DNA from: Nitrospira sp.
Lineage (GTDB): Bacteria > Nitrospirota > Nitrospiria > Nitrospirales > Nitrospiraceae
Assembly: GCA_016715825.1 (NCBI GenBank)
Contig: JADJXO010000012.1
Location: 1 to 64,000, forward strand
Direction: 5' to 3'
DNA length: 64,000 bases
This document shows positions 35,085 through 44,400 of this stretch, piece after piece. Made by a program: the position numbers and the translations under genes. The notes under the pieces were generated by a model that saw nothing but the letters and a program-made list of their open reading frames with translations, had not been told where the DNA came from and did not search any database. Each line of letters begins with the position of its first letter. The first letter of the stretch is position 1.

Positions 35085-35120
35085 AGCGAGGGCCCTGACA
35101 TTCCTGCCAGGGCCCTCGCT
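35085..35120. terminator. 13-bp perfect hairpin between DUF3015 and DUF4105 genes
   Basis: AGCGAGGGCCCTG at 35085-35097 and its exact complement at 35108-35120 enclose a 10-nt loop. It lies right after the DUF3015 stop and just before the chosen DUF4105 start. No T-run follows, so it may slow or stabilise the transcript instead of ending it, setting unequal expression of the two genes. Confidence 0.6.
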
Positions 35121-35126
35121 GATCAC

Positions 35127-35636
35127 TTAGCGAATCGATGCTTGAGCGAGGACCGGATGGCCCGCGATCGCATCATTGAGAGACTTCACCAAGGCCACTG
35201 GAGACGTTTCTCCAGCTTGGACCAGTGACGTATAGCGTTCCTGAGTCATGGCAAAAAACTCCGCGTGGCGCTCAGCCGGCACGCCCATCAGAGTCGCGAG
35301 TGAGGTCAGGTGCTCGCCCTGTCCCTGAGCCATTTCCGCCGTGAGGGCGTCGAAGTTCAGCGACGCGAACATCGTGGTCTTGTGCTCACCCATGATTTTT
35401 CCATCATTGGTGCAGCCGGAGGTTCCGAAGCTGATGCCGAACGTCTGGCTCCAAAAGGTACCATTTGTGGTCGTCTGCAGCACTTGAGGAAGGATTTCCT
35501 TCTGGCCCTTATACTCGCCCCACGCCAGCTTCCCTAAACCGCAGCCTGGCCCCGTATCTGGATTAGACGCCATTGCAAGACCTGCCTGGGCACCAAACAG
35601 GACGGCGATAGAAAACATAAGCACTTTCTTCAACAT
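35127..35636 (-). CDS. DUF3015 exported protein
   Basis: The ATG at 35636 follows TGGAGGAGGA, giving 169 residues. A signal peptide (MLKKVLMFSIAVLFGAQAGLAMA) is followed by 'NPDTGPGCGLGKLAWGEYKGQKEILPQVLQTTTNG' and 'TFGISFGTSGCTNDG', the DUF3015 signature with two conserved Cys likely in a disulfide. It is probably periplasmic or surface located, of unknown function. It is first in the pair with the DUF4105 gene. Confidence 0.92.
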   Translation of the reverse strand: MLKKVLMFSIAVLFGAQAGLAMASNPDTGPGCGLGKLAWGEYKGQKEILPQVLQTTTNGTFWSQTFGISFGTSGCTNDGKIMGEHKTTMFASLNFDALTAEMAQGQGEHLTSLATLMGVPAERHAEFFAMTQERYTSLVQAGETSPVALVKSLNDAIAGHPVLAQASIR

Positions 35637-36360
35637 AAATCCTCCTCCATTAAATTTAAGTATGAGTACCCACACTCACTACCCAAACATCGCCCCAAAG
35701 TATAGCCGAATTCACTAGGGATGTTGAGAAAAAAGTTCCGTTTCATGAATTATTCGCTTCAATAAAATGGGGGAATGATTATAGACAAATCATGGATCAG
35801 CGCAACAACTTTTTTCGAGCACCTACCGCAAATCCGATGTTCCACACCTAACAAGTTCGCTGGACATTCACAGAGCTCCTCAGCCCAGCAGATTCTGTCT
35901 TGCCACACAGGCCAAACAAAGCTTGCACACACTGACCTTCGACATTATGCTGAATATCAGCACACTGAATACGGCTCACTTGAAACCACAACCGAAGCTT
36001 TGCGTGATTGATTTTGGCAGGTATTGTTCCGTAGTTCTAGCGGCTAGATCCTCACACTTCACACTCATCAAACTCCTGCAACAGACGCGATCAATACGCT
36101 CGGTTCTTTATTAGATGTGCGCTGGATATCAAATTGACGGATACCGCCCATACAACTATACTCCCGCCGGATGATAGATTAAGGTCACTAGGTAAGCAGT
36201 CGCCGTCTCGGCCAGTGATGGTGATTTCAAAACTCGCAGATAGTCGATGGCGCACACTCTGTCTTGGAACCCAACCGACGGCTGTAAGGGGTTGTACAGG
36301 GGCCTTCGGCCACACCTACGCAAGGCCCTGTCTTTTTCTCCCCTTTTTCTTTGTTACATA
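35637..36360. other. 720-nt non-coding region with terminator-like hairpin and AT-rich part
   Basis: No credible gene lies here. The first part (35640-35800) is AT-rich and should hold the DUF3015 promoter. Around 36150-36240 there are partly complementary blocks (TCACT...AGTGA near 36186-36225). The region ends in a terminator-like hairpin at 36296-36331. A small RNA or a regulated leader for the next gene is possible, but no known riboswitch or RNA family was recognised. Confidence 0.4.
36296..36343 (+). terminator. Rho-independent terminator-like hairpin
   Basis: ACAGGGGCCTT (36296-36306) and AAGGCCCTGT (36322-36331) pair with one bulged G, followed by CTTTTTCTCCCCTTTTT. It points forward and ends only about 20 nt before the GTG start of the outer-membrane protein gene, which is unusual for a simple end of transcript. 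Confidence 0.65.
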
Positions 36361-37011
36361 GTGAAAGTTGGTTGCCCTTTACTGCCTGCTGCTCTGTTCA
36401 GCGTGCTGTTCTGGTGGCTAGATACTCCCGCGCTCGTGTACTCAGTCGAACTTGGAGATCTTGAGTTGAGTGGATACGCGCTAGGCAGTTGGCCGCGCGA
36501 TCAGGACATTTTTAATCAAGGGGCGATCATTCCAGCTTCCATACAGCAGGGCTTTGGAGCTGGAGTGAAGGTTGGACTCTTCCCATCTGCGCTGCATGGA
36601 ATGATGGGGCTCGCATTGGATTCAAATATCCACCACGGAACACTCTCATTCCCCAATGCCACAAGAGGATCGATCCACGGCACGGGTCGGTCCGACCTGC
36701 TAGTGAGTAATACGACGGCCAATCTCATCTTGCGGTATCCAGGCAAGTACGTCCGTCCGTATGTTGGGATTGGTCTTGGTTGGTCCTCTGGAGTCCTCCT
36801 CAACCCGAACATCTCTGGGCGAGCGGATGAGGATTTTGACTCTGCCTATGCCTTAGTCCATCAGTTTCTGGTCGGCGGACAGTTTCTAATCAGTCCCAAG
36901 TGGTTTCTGTTCGGCGAATATCGGTATGTATCGGCCAACTATCACTGGGACGGATTAGCCATCGATTTTCGCACCCATTATGGATTGGCGGGTGCAGGGC
37001 TACGCTTTTAA
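36361..37011 (+). CDS. Outer-membrane beta-barrel protein
   Basis: This protein has about 216 residues from GTG 36361. A signal peptide ('VGCPLLPAALFSVLFWWLDTPALVYS') is followed by alternating strands: 'LELSGYALGSWPRDQ', 'GFGAGVKVGLFP', 'VRPYVGIGLGWSSG', 'FLVGGQFLISPKWFLFGEYRYVS', ending 'GLAGAGLRF' with a terminal Phe. This is the OmpW/OMP_b-brl 8-strand pattern. An upstream in-frame ATG at 36247 would place the terminator hairpin inside the gene and spoil the signal peptide, so it is rejected. Confidence 0.82.
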   Translation: MKVGCPLLPAALFSVLFWWLDTPALVYSVELGDLELSGYALGSWPRDQDIFNQGAIIPASIQQGFGAGVKVGLFPSALHGMMGLALDSNIHHGTLSFPNATRGSIHGTGRSDLLVSNTTANLILRYPGKYVRPYVGIGLGWSSGVLLNPNISGRADEDFDSAYALVHQFLVGGQFLISPKWFLFGEYRYVSANYHWDGLAIDFRTHYGLAGAGLRF

Positions 37012-37034
37012 TTTTCCGGCAAAGTCGATTTAGG

Positions 37035-37598
37035 TTATTGCGCCGGAGCGAGCGATTGAAGTTGCGACTGGCTCCAACGATTCACTACCCGTCCATCACC
37101 ATTGCGAAGTTGGACACCCCCGTCCATGGCGTACTCTGCCTCAGATAGCAGCTTGCCATCCTCATCAATGAGACGATACCCTGCCCCATTGGGGACAATC
37201 GTGGCTCGACGCTCGACGATACCGTGGCGTTCATAGGTCACCGTTGCCCCATCATTCGACTGGGTCCACCGGATGGTAGTATCACCCACAGTGGCCACCT
37301 TCGTATCGTCAACACCTGTATCAGAAGCTTTGATCGGGCTTTCCCCAGTCCAAAAGTGCATTGAGTTAAAGATAAATGTGTCCAGCAGCGCCGAAAACAT
37401 GTAGGCGGGAACGATCAACATCCCAAAGAAGACAATCTCCTTCATCCACTTGTCGTTCACTTGTCCGCTGCCTTTGACATTACTATTCCAGTGATAGACG
37501 TTCTTGGTGAGATTAAACGGACCATAGCAAGCCGTACTCACCGTTACAAAGCACATCAACACAACCGCAATCATCATGCGACGAACGAGTGTAGTCAT
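37035..37598 (-). CDS. DUF3332 family exported protein
   Basis: This is a 187-residue protein. A lipoprotein-like signal 'MTTLVRRMMIAVVLMCFVTVSTACYGPFNLTKNVYHWN' is followed by 'DKWMKEIVFFGMLIVPAYMFSALLDTFIFNSMHFWTG', a second membrane segment, then 'VGDTTIRWTQSNDGATVTYERHGIVERRATI' and a C-terminal repeat-like region. This matches DUF3332, envelope proteins of unknown function. It is convergent with the barrel gene, 23 nt apart. Confidence 0.9.
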   Translation of the reverse strand: MTTLVRRMMIAVVLMCFVTVSTACYGPFNLTKNVYHWNSNVKGSGQVNDKWMKEIVFFGMLIVPAYMFSALLDTFIFNSMHFWTGESPIKASDTGVDDTKVATVGDTTIRWTQSNDGATVTYERHGIVERRATIVPNGAGYRLIDEDGKLLSEAEYAMDGGVQLRNGDGRVVNRWSQSQLQSLAPAQ

Positions 37599-37789
37599 GA
37601 TCTCCTCCCTGTTCGAAGTACCTAGGAATAAGTGAGCAGCCCCATCTAATCGTACCTACACACTCGTCTAGCATAAGAGTGAATGCAGGCACAACCTGCT
37701 CCGGACAAAGAGCGATGGGAGCGCTCATTCAGCACAGGACGACTTCGGGATACGGTCTTGGCAAGAGAGACCGATCGAACGAAACCGAC

Positions 37790-38953
37790 TCATGAGCCTG
37801 TACTGATCGGCACGCCAAGTGCCGTTTGAATCGTGCCCCATTCGAACGCGAAGGGTTCCGGAGTTACGATCGGCATGGCTGCGAGCTCAGTTTTCAACCG
37901 CTCAGCCCTTGAGCCGCTCATCGGATGGGTGGACAGCAATTCCACCCGCCCCCCATCCTTCTCCGCCAGCCGCTCAAAGAAGGTGATCATACCGGACGGG
38001 TCGATCTTGGCACGGTGGAGCAATTGAAGACCGGTCAGATCTGCCTCGGTTTCCTGCGCACGACCGAACTTCAGCGTCATTAATTCCACACCAAGTTGTT
38101 TCATTATCTGCCCCAAGCCTTGCTGGTTCCCAAAAATAATTGACGCCACGGCAATGAAGCCCAGCTGTTTCACGATCCGCTCGAGCCCGTGCCGCTGTAG
38201 GACATGGTTCAACTCATGCGCCAAGACCCCTGCCACCTCTTCCGGACGGTCCGCTTTTTTCATCAGTCCGGTAAAGACCACGACAGAGCCACCTGGCAGG
38301 GCAAAGGCATTCACCACATCACTCTTCACGACAGTGACCTTGAATCGATAGGGACTATCCAGAATCTGGCCGGCCAGACGACGGGTCATCTCCTCGACAG
38401 CCGACACCGCTGGACCTTCTTGCATCACCTCTTGCCCGCCGAGAAAGTCGCGATAGGCTGATTCGCCCAGCTTCTGTTCCCACTCGATGGGAATGCGATC
38501 GACTGCCAGTTCGACCAGCACGTCGCTTCCAAACCATAGCCCCAACACCAGAGCCAGGAGACTCCCCCCGACGACACCCCAGACCACTCGGTGCCGCTTC
38601 CGCACCTGACGGACTTGTTCCGCCGCCCGTTCAAGCGGGCTGTTCAAATGCGCCGGGGCGGCTTGCCGGAACGCTCGAATGACATCAGGGTTTTTCAGAT
38701 ACAGAGTCCGCGGTGCAGTCGGTGTGTCCCACATCACCACCAGCTGATCGTGGTCCAGCCCACCAGCAGACACGCGCATATCTGAAAACGGCACAGAGTC
38801 TGCACCCTTCTCGGCTCCATGAACGTCAGAAGAAAAGGTGATCGTGAGTCCATGCTCTTCGACGCGAACGACGCACGGCACACCACTGGCAGGGAATCCG
38901 TCGCCGAAATAGAGCCCATTGGGCGCAGTCTCAACCATGGAGTGAGAACCCAC
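37790..38953 (-). CDS. M48-family zinc metalloprotease, membrane anchored
   Basis: This is a 387-residue protein. About 115 N-terminal residues are of unknown, strand-rich type. A TM segment follows at about 118-138 ('VVWGVVGGSLLALVLGLWFGSDV') and then the peptidase M48 domain with HELNH near 247-251 and third ligand Glu in 'AQETEADLTGLQLL'. 'GSVVVFTGLMKKADRPEEVAGVLAHELNHVLQRHGLERI' is typical. It probably acts in the periplasm on misfolded or envelope proteins. The start is GTG 38953 or ATG 38938; neither has a strong ribosome site. Confidence 0.93.
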   Translation of the reverse strand: MGSHSMVETAPNGLYFGDGFPASGVPCVVRVEEHGLTITFSSDVHGAEKGADSVPFSDMRVSAGGLDHDQLVVMWDTPTAPRTLYLKNPDVIRAFRQAAPAHLNSPLERAAEQVRQVRKRHRVVWGVVGGSLLALVLGLWFGSDVLVELAVDRIPIEWEQKLGESAYRDFLGGQEVMQEGPAVSAVEEMTRRLAGQILDSPYRFKVTVVKSDVVNAFALPGGSVVVFTGLMKKADRPEEVAGVLAHELNHVLQRHGLERIVKQLGFIAVASIIFGNQQGLGQIMKQLGVELMTLKFGRAQETEADLTGLQLLHRAKIDPSGMITFFERLAEKDGGRVELLSTHPMSGSRAERLKTELAAMPIVTPEPFAFEWGTIQTALGVPISTGS

Positions 38954-38995
38954 TGATCACAAGACGGTACACGTGGTCGGTGTCTTCCTCATCCG

Positions 38996-39679
38996 CTATT
39001 CGGAGACTGGGATGAACTGTCGTACCCATGAACCGAAGCCGCGGGGATTGCGGCTTTGAATATACACGATACCCGGTCCACGAAATCGGCAGACGAACCC
39101 TTCTCCCGACGTGAAGCTGGCGACCCAACCGGAGGTGGCTTTTTCGATGTTATACGTGGTTGTGGTCGACCACGCCACGAGGTGGCTATTGTCGACAATA
39201 TATTCCTGATTAGGCTTCAACTCGATCTTGTGAATAGCGCCGAAACTGTTCAGGACGAGCATCCCTTTTCCGCTCATCTTGAGGATGAAGAACCCCTCCC
39301 CACCCAGCAATCCTCGAGTCATGCTCTGCATTTGGCTGTCTATGGCAATTCCATCCGCACCGGCCAGGAATCCGTCTTTCTGCACCATATACTCATTGAC
39401 GCCATCAAGCTCCAGCACAACGATTTCACCCGGCACCGTCGGAGCCAGCAGCGCCTCGCCGGCACCCCGACTGGCACGTAACGTCTGGAAGAAAAACTTC
39501 TCCCCTGTCAGAAACTTTCTCGACAGGGCGCCGAGGAACCCTCCCTCCATTTTACTTTCAATGTCGATAGTCGGCGAGCAGGCCACCATCGCACCTGATT
39601 CCGCTTTGATATGTTCTCCCTCAGCCAGCTCCACTCGCACCATCGGAAATGCCCCGGGATACAGAATTTCGCTTCTCAT
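38996..39679 (-). CDS. TIGR00266/AIM24-family protein
   Basis: This soluble beta-rich protein of 227 residues has 'VRVELAEGEHIKAESGAMVACSPTIDIESKMEGGFLGALSRKFLTGEKFFFQTLRASRGAGEALLAPTVPGEIVVLEL' and the C-terminal 'WVASFTSGEGFVCRFRGPGIVYIQSRNPRGFGSWV'. These are the signature of the TIGR00266 proteins with an AIM24-type trimeric fold. The function is not established. It is 42 nt upstream of the M48 gene and is likely co-transcribed. Confidence 0.95.
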   Translation of the reverse strand: MRSEILYPGAFPMVRVELAEGEHIKAESGAMVACSPTIDIESKMEGGFLGALSRKFLTGEKFFFQTLRASRGAGEALLAPTVPGEIVVLELDGVNEYMVQKDGFLAGADGIAIDSQMQSMTRGLLGGEGFFILKMSGKGMLVLNSFGAIHKIELKPNQEYIVDNSHLVAWSTTTTYNIEKATSGWVASFTSGEGFVCRFRGPGIVYIQSRNPRGFGSWVRQFIPVSE

Positions 39680-39720
39680 TCACCTTCTCCTTTATTCTCT
39701 ACCACCTCTACCATAACCAT

Positions 39721-39836
39721 AGGCGGAGCAGGTCGTGTCTCATTGCGCGCATGCACCGAGCACCTCCCACCAACTAACTTTTAGAATTATACTTGTGTGC
39801 GCGGTGCGCGAGCAGAAGACACGACCTGCTCCGCCT
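39721..39836 (+). repeat. Structured intergenic element, copy 2
   Basis: Outer arms 39721-39740 and 39817-39836 are exact 20-bp complements. The 76-nt core has TTGCGCGCAT, GCACCG, AGCA on the left and TGTGCG, CGGTGC, GCGAGCA on the right. GCACCG pairs with CGGTGC; compared with copy 1 the T-A pair has become C-G. CGCGCA pairs with TGTGCG using one G-U. The right arm ends 3 nt from the stop codon of the reverse amidohydrolase gene at 39840. Confidence 0.85.
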
Positions 39837-39839
39837 AAC

Positions 39840-41324
39840 TCACCCCGCAACCCATCCATACACTCGCCGACTCGGCTCCGGCCCCTCATCCAAGTAGGTC
39901 ATCCTGAGCCGACCAAGGGCATCGCCAGGAAGCGCCTTCCGTTTCGCTTCAATATTGATCTCAAAAATCTTGGCGGCATTCAGTCCGAAAATCCATTCTT
40001 TGGTCTGTCTGGTCAAGGGCTGATATTGATGCTTCTCGATCAATTGATCGGGTATTTGGAATCGCCGGAACGCTTCGATCTGCCACTGCGGAGTCCCATA
40101 CCAGATGGAGTCCGTTCCCCACAGCACATGGTTGACCCCGAACGCACGAATGATCTGTCCCAGTAGATGCGCGCAGATCAGCGGGTAGGTCGTGACTAAT
40201 TGCGCAAACGTCGATCCCAGCTCCATGTAGATATTTGAGATCCCCGGTTCCCGTTCCTTCATCCGGCAGAACTCGGTGGTCCAGGGGATTTCTCCGGTTT
40301 TCGCAAATATCTGATCGATTGCGGCCACTCCACGAAATCCGGAGTGATACACCAAAAAGGTAAGCTCAGGGAAATCCTTCGCGGCTTTGATGAGATCTCT
40401 CGGGTGGTTGTAATCCGGAACGGGGCCAAGCGGGAGGCCTTTGTGGACACAGATGCGTTTCACCCCAAGCTTTTGGGCCTGCTCCAACATCGGATAGGCG
40501 ATCTCCTCATCATCCATACGCCAGCCTCTATCAAATCCCTTTGGACAAGATCCCGTATAACACTTCCAGGCATCCACCTTGAGGATCTCAGCCTGCATCG
40601 CCATGAATTCTAGGTCAGCCGAGCCGAGTTGCGGTGTGATGAGCCCATGCGCCAGCATTCGCTGCGACCCAGCCAGTCGATTGATCTCATCCCGAATATG
40701 CGCCATTTCCTTCGGCGGAACGACGGCCTCTTGTGGATACGGCCCCGGCGGGGTGCTGATTAAACCGATGCTGGTTTCACTGTCCAAAAACACTTCCTTG
40801 ACAAAATTCTTCCACGAGAGATCGTCAATGGAACCCCGATCCCCGGCCAACACTGGATTGAGTCCGGCCTCTCGAATGTGCTTTCTCAGGGAAAGCAGTG
40901 CCTGTTTTGACACCGCTCCCTTACGATTGGATTCAGCATCGGACGGATCGTAGCCCGAGCTGACATAGTGGGTCTGCACATCGAAGATGAAGTAGGGTGT
41001 TCCCTGCTGTGCGGCAAACGCGGCCGGTTCAAACAGTTCAATAGCGTCAACAGTAAAGAATCGCCCGAACAGTGCATTCATGGCCAGAAGCCCGGCCGCC
41101 ATTGAACCTGTCGTCCATAGGAATTCTCGCCGAGAGACCCCTCGCCGCGCCGCTGCTTGTGCCACCATCGCCTCGGCTAATTGCTCAACGGCCTTCTGCT
41201 GGTTTGTCTGGCAGAGAGGATCAAATTCCTCGTTTGAGACGATCTGGGTAGGAATGGTCGTAGGGAATATCTTGCCTTTTTCCACAGAAGGGGGATCCGT
41301 AAACAGGTTTGGGGAATGTCCCAT
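39840..41324 (-). CDS. Amidohydrolase-family protein with Tat-like signal
   Basis: The protein has about 494 residues; the ATG at 41324 has GAGGATT upstream, and a longer reading lacks one. 'RRGVSRREFLWTTGSMAAGLLAMNALFG' is a twin-arginine-like segment about 60 residues in, suggesting export of a folded, metal-bound enzyme. The catalytic part is an amidohydrolase-2 (ACMSD/TIM-barrel) type: 'FDVQTHYVSSGY' in place of the usual HxH, 'VYHSGFRG' (His), 'NHVLWGTDSIWYGTPQWQIEAF' (Asp). The absence of a clear HxH in the first strand suggests altered metal binding. The substrate is unknown. Confidence 0.85.
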   Translation of the reverse strand: MGHSPNLFTDPPSVEKGKIFPTTIPTQIVSNEEFDPLCQTNQQKAVEQLAEAMVAQAAARRGVSRREFLWTTGSMAAGLLAMNALFGRFFTVDAIELFEPAAFAAQQGTPYFIFDVQTHYVSSGYDPSDAESNRKGAVSKQALLSLRKHIREAGLNPVLAGDRGSIDDLSWKNFVKEVFLDSETSIGLISTPPGPYPQEAVVPPKEMAHIRDEINRLAGSQRMLAHGLITPQLGSADLEFMAMQAEILKVDAWKCYTGSCPKGFDRGWRMDDEEIAYPMLEQAQKLGVKRICVHKGLPLGPVPDYNHPRDLIKAAKDFPELTFLVYHSGFRGVAAIDQIFAKTGEIPWTTEFCRMKEREPGISNIYMELGSTFAQLVTTYPLICAHLLGQIIRAFGVNHVLWGTDSIWYGTPQWQIEAFRRFQIPDQLIEKHQYQPLTRQTKEWIFGLNAAKIFEINIEAKRKALPGDALGRLRMTYLDEGPEPSRRVYGWVAG

Positions 41325-41432
41325 GAATCCTCTTCGGCTGACGATCGTGGGGTGATTGTGTGGAATACCGGAAGCGCTGTCAAGCGGAGGGATGTGAAGC
41401 CACTTCACTGAGATCGCAGACAATGTGACGAA

Positions 41433-44400
41433 CTACTTGGCTCTAGACGATCTAGCCGCTGACTTGATTGTAGCGGGACCGGCATGACCAACCGGGATTT
41501 CCACCGCCACGTCCAACTCAGGATCTCCATCTTGATCCTTGCCGTCATGCCCGACACTGTACAACACTGCTTTTTTCATATTCACCAGCATCGGCAGCCC
41601 TGTGTACGGATCATAAAAGCTCTGCCCAGCTTTGGCGAGACGGGCAAGAAGATCGCCATCAGCCGGACCACGCCGGAGCCAAGCCTGTAGACTCGCCAGC
41701 CGGAGATACGCATCGGTATCCACCACAAGCCCGTTATATTCATCCCAGCGAGGAAGTGGCTCGAGACCCACTATATTTTCGATCGGATTGGTCAAGTAGT
41801 CCATGAACGTGGTTGCAGGAAACTGGATATAGCTCTTCCACTTGGGCAATGAACCGTATTGCCCTTCGCCGGCCGCCTTGTACGAGGCTTCATAATACTT
41901 CGCGTACTCATTCAATCTGCGCTGTTTGGGTAACGGAAGAAGTGAGGCCACCGTAGTTGAGGCCGTTTGGGCTTCCGCTCGTGAGGTTTTCAGCTGCTCA
42001 TCATAGGTTTTCGACGCCGTCACCAGCTCGTTCTGCATGGGCCAGCGGATGGACAGCTCTCCTTGATCGAGCGGGCGGAGTAACCTTGTTAGTCGCCCCA
42101 GATGTGTGCCATCGAAATCCGACCGAACCAGCAGTCCCGAGGCCACGGCAATATCGTCATTGATCGCCTGCAGGGCCAGCATTTTCATTGGAAGAGTTCT
42201 CGCCTGGCTTAACGCGATGCGCCAGGCCTCCATATCCGTCTCCAACCGACTGACACCCTGATCCATGTTTTGGCCGAACCCATCGGCGACATGGAGTTGG
42301 TGTGCAAATACCACCGTCCCACAGGGTAAGCTGGCGGGCTTCCCATACCCCCAATCTTCGAAGGGTAGTTTTTGCCACCGCCCGTAGCGAGCAAGCATGC
42401 GCTGATGTTCGTTCCCCAACCCTTTGATGGTACCCTGCTGAGACTTGAATTGACCGATGGGATCTGGTCCACGAAACCATTTCTTCATAACCTCGGCCGA
42501 TGCAGATGGCTGTTCTCCCGTACCCACCGGACTGCCAAAGCACGTCAACGCGGCCTGCCCACCGTCCGTATTCGAACTCGGCGCGCCGCTTCCCTGTTCC
42601 GGATCTTGTCCTTCTGCTGCATCTATTCCGAGCAGGAGCAGATACCCATTGTTTTTGGAGTCCGACAAGGTTTGCTGAGGAATGGTTGTGAAACTTTGGA
42701 AGGTTTGGGACGGCGGCTCCTCCATAATCACCCATGTCAACGCGACGGCCCCGATGGCCAATGCGACAACCAAGGCAGATACCACCATGAACCCAATTGC
42801 GGTAGCTACAATGGAGCGAGTCGTAGAGAAGCATGCGCAAACCAAACCCACCAGGCCGGTGCGGATTGGACTGAAGATGGAGCCAACTGTCCAATTGGAT
42901 GCGATCTCTGCTGTACGTTGTCTCGTCTCGGTCTTTCTGGAATCTGTGGACGATTCAGAGAGCCTATCAACAGCAGTAACAGGCGAAGAAAACGGCCGAT
43001 TCGTTTCTTGCGTCTCGGTGGGGATAGGGGACACGGGAGGAAGGGGAGCAGCTTTCGACTCCTCGACAAAGCGAATCGACGCTCCTGCGTCTTGCCATTC
43101 TTTCTGCTGCGCTACCGGCTCGCGAATCGGAGTTCTGGGCTCAGTGATCTCCTCCGTGGCTGTCTGATCTTCTAGAGCTGAACTCTCTTCCATTTCCAGC
43201 CCGACAGGTGGAGTCGATGGAACTCCTGACTCCGACTGAAGCAGCCTCGGCTCCATGTGCATCGTCTCACTGATGACTTCTTGGGACTGTTGTGGAGCTT
43301 GCCGGGGTGGCTCTATAGAATCCTCCTGAGCTGGAGACTCACTACCTGCCGGTGTACATTCCTCTTCTATTCTCAAGACAAAGTCGCCGCTCTCGAGCCG
43401 TATTTCGCCCTGGGTAGGTGTCCGCTCTTCACCAAAAGGTTCCTCGGCCGACAATGGCTCGGCGGCATCACCGGCAGGAACCTCCGACACCGATAGCTCC
43501 TCCTCTACTAGGGAAACGTGAAGCAAGCCTTGCTGCTCCTCCCCTATCAAGACTGGTTCCTCTTCTTTGGATGGGGCAGGCTGTCCCACATCGAGAACGG
43601 CCGAGTCGGCCTCAAGCGAACACGATGAGTCTTGCGGTTGAGGCGATTCAGAATCTTGCACGAGCGAGAATGACTCTTCCGCTGGGGGAGCTGTCTCAAG
43701 CTGAGCCGCCCCTGAGCTCTGGGATGCACCCACATCAGCAACCGCATGATCGTTATCAACGTGTTCAGGTGAGTCGAGTGGCTGGATTGTTTCAGAATCT
43801 TGAAAGATAGAAAAAGAATCTGGATCATGGGAAGCGGAGGTTGGTACCACCGATTGGTCCGCAAACTCCTCAGCGGTTGCCGCCTTATCTGAGTCGTGTG
43901 TGTCATCTGACTGAGCGACAGTGAGACCCGATGTATCCTCTATAGGAGAGTCCACCTGCGCTGGCGGAATTGATACTACCGAGTCTTGCACCTGATCCCA
44001 TGGCATCGGAGCAATTGATGTTCCAGTTGAGGTGGTATCCTGAACCGTGGACGGCAGACCCGTCTCATGATTCTCTTCAGATTGGTTTCCTGGCGGTAGA
44101 TCCTGAGAAGTAAGACCTCCTTGGGTTTCAGCTGCAGGCTCATCATTTTCAGGCGAACTCGGTTCAGGTGAAACCGTATTCCCCGAATCTTGATTCCCGA
44201 AATTCCATGCTCTACTAAACGTGGCCTCCCAGGAGAATCCTGGTTGCAGCCAAGGCTGGGAGGTTTCACCAAGTCCTAGTCCCGACATTGCCGCATCATC
44301 CGAGTCCGAGCGGTTTGCAACAGTCGCCTCTTGAGACTCAGTCTCGACAGGTTGCGAAAGGGTCGTCTCCGTATTTCTCAAATCGGTCGCTTCGACAGTC

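Noticed and set aside
36247..36361. Upstream ATG start for the outer-membrane barrel protein
   Set aside because: It would place a terminator hairpin inside the coding region and put a polar stretch before the signal peptide.
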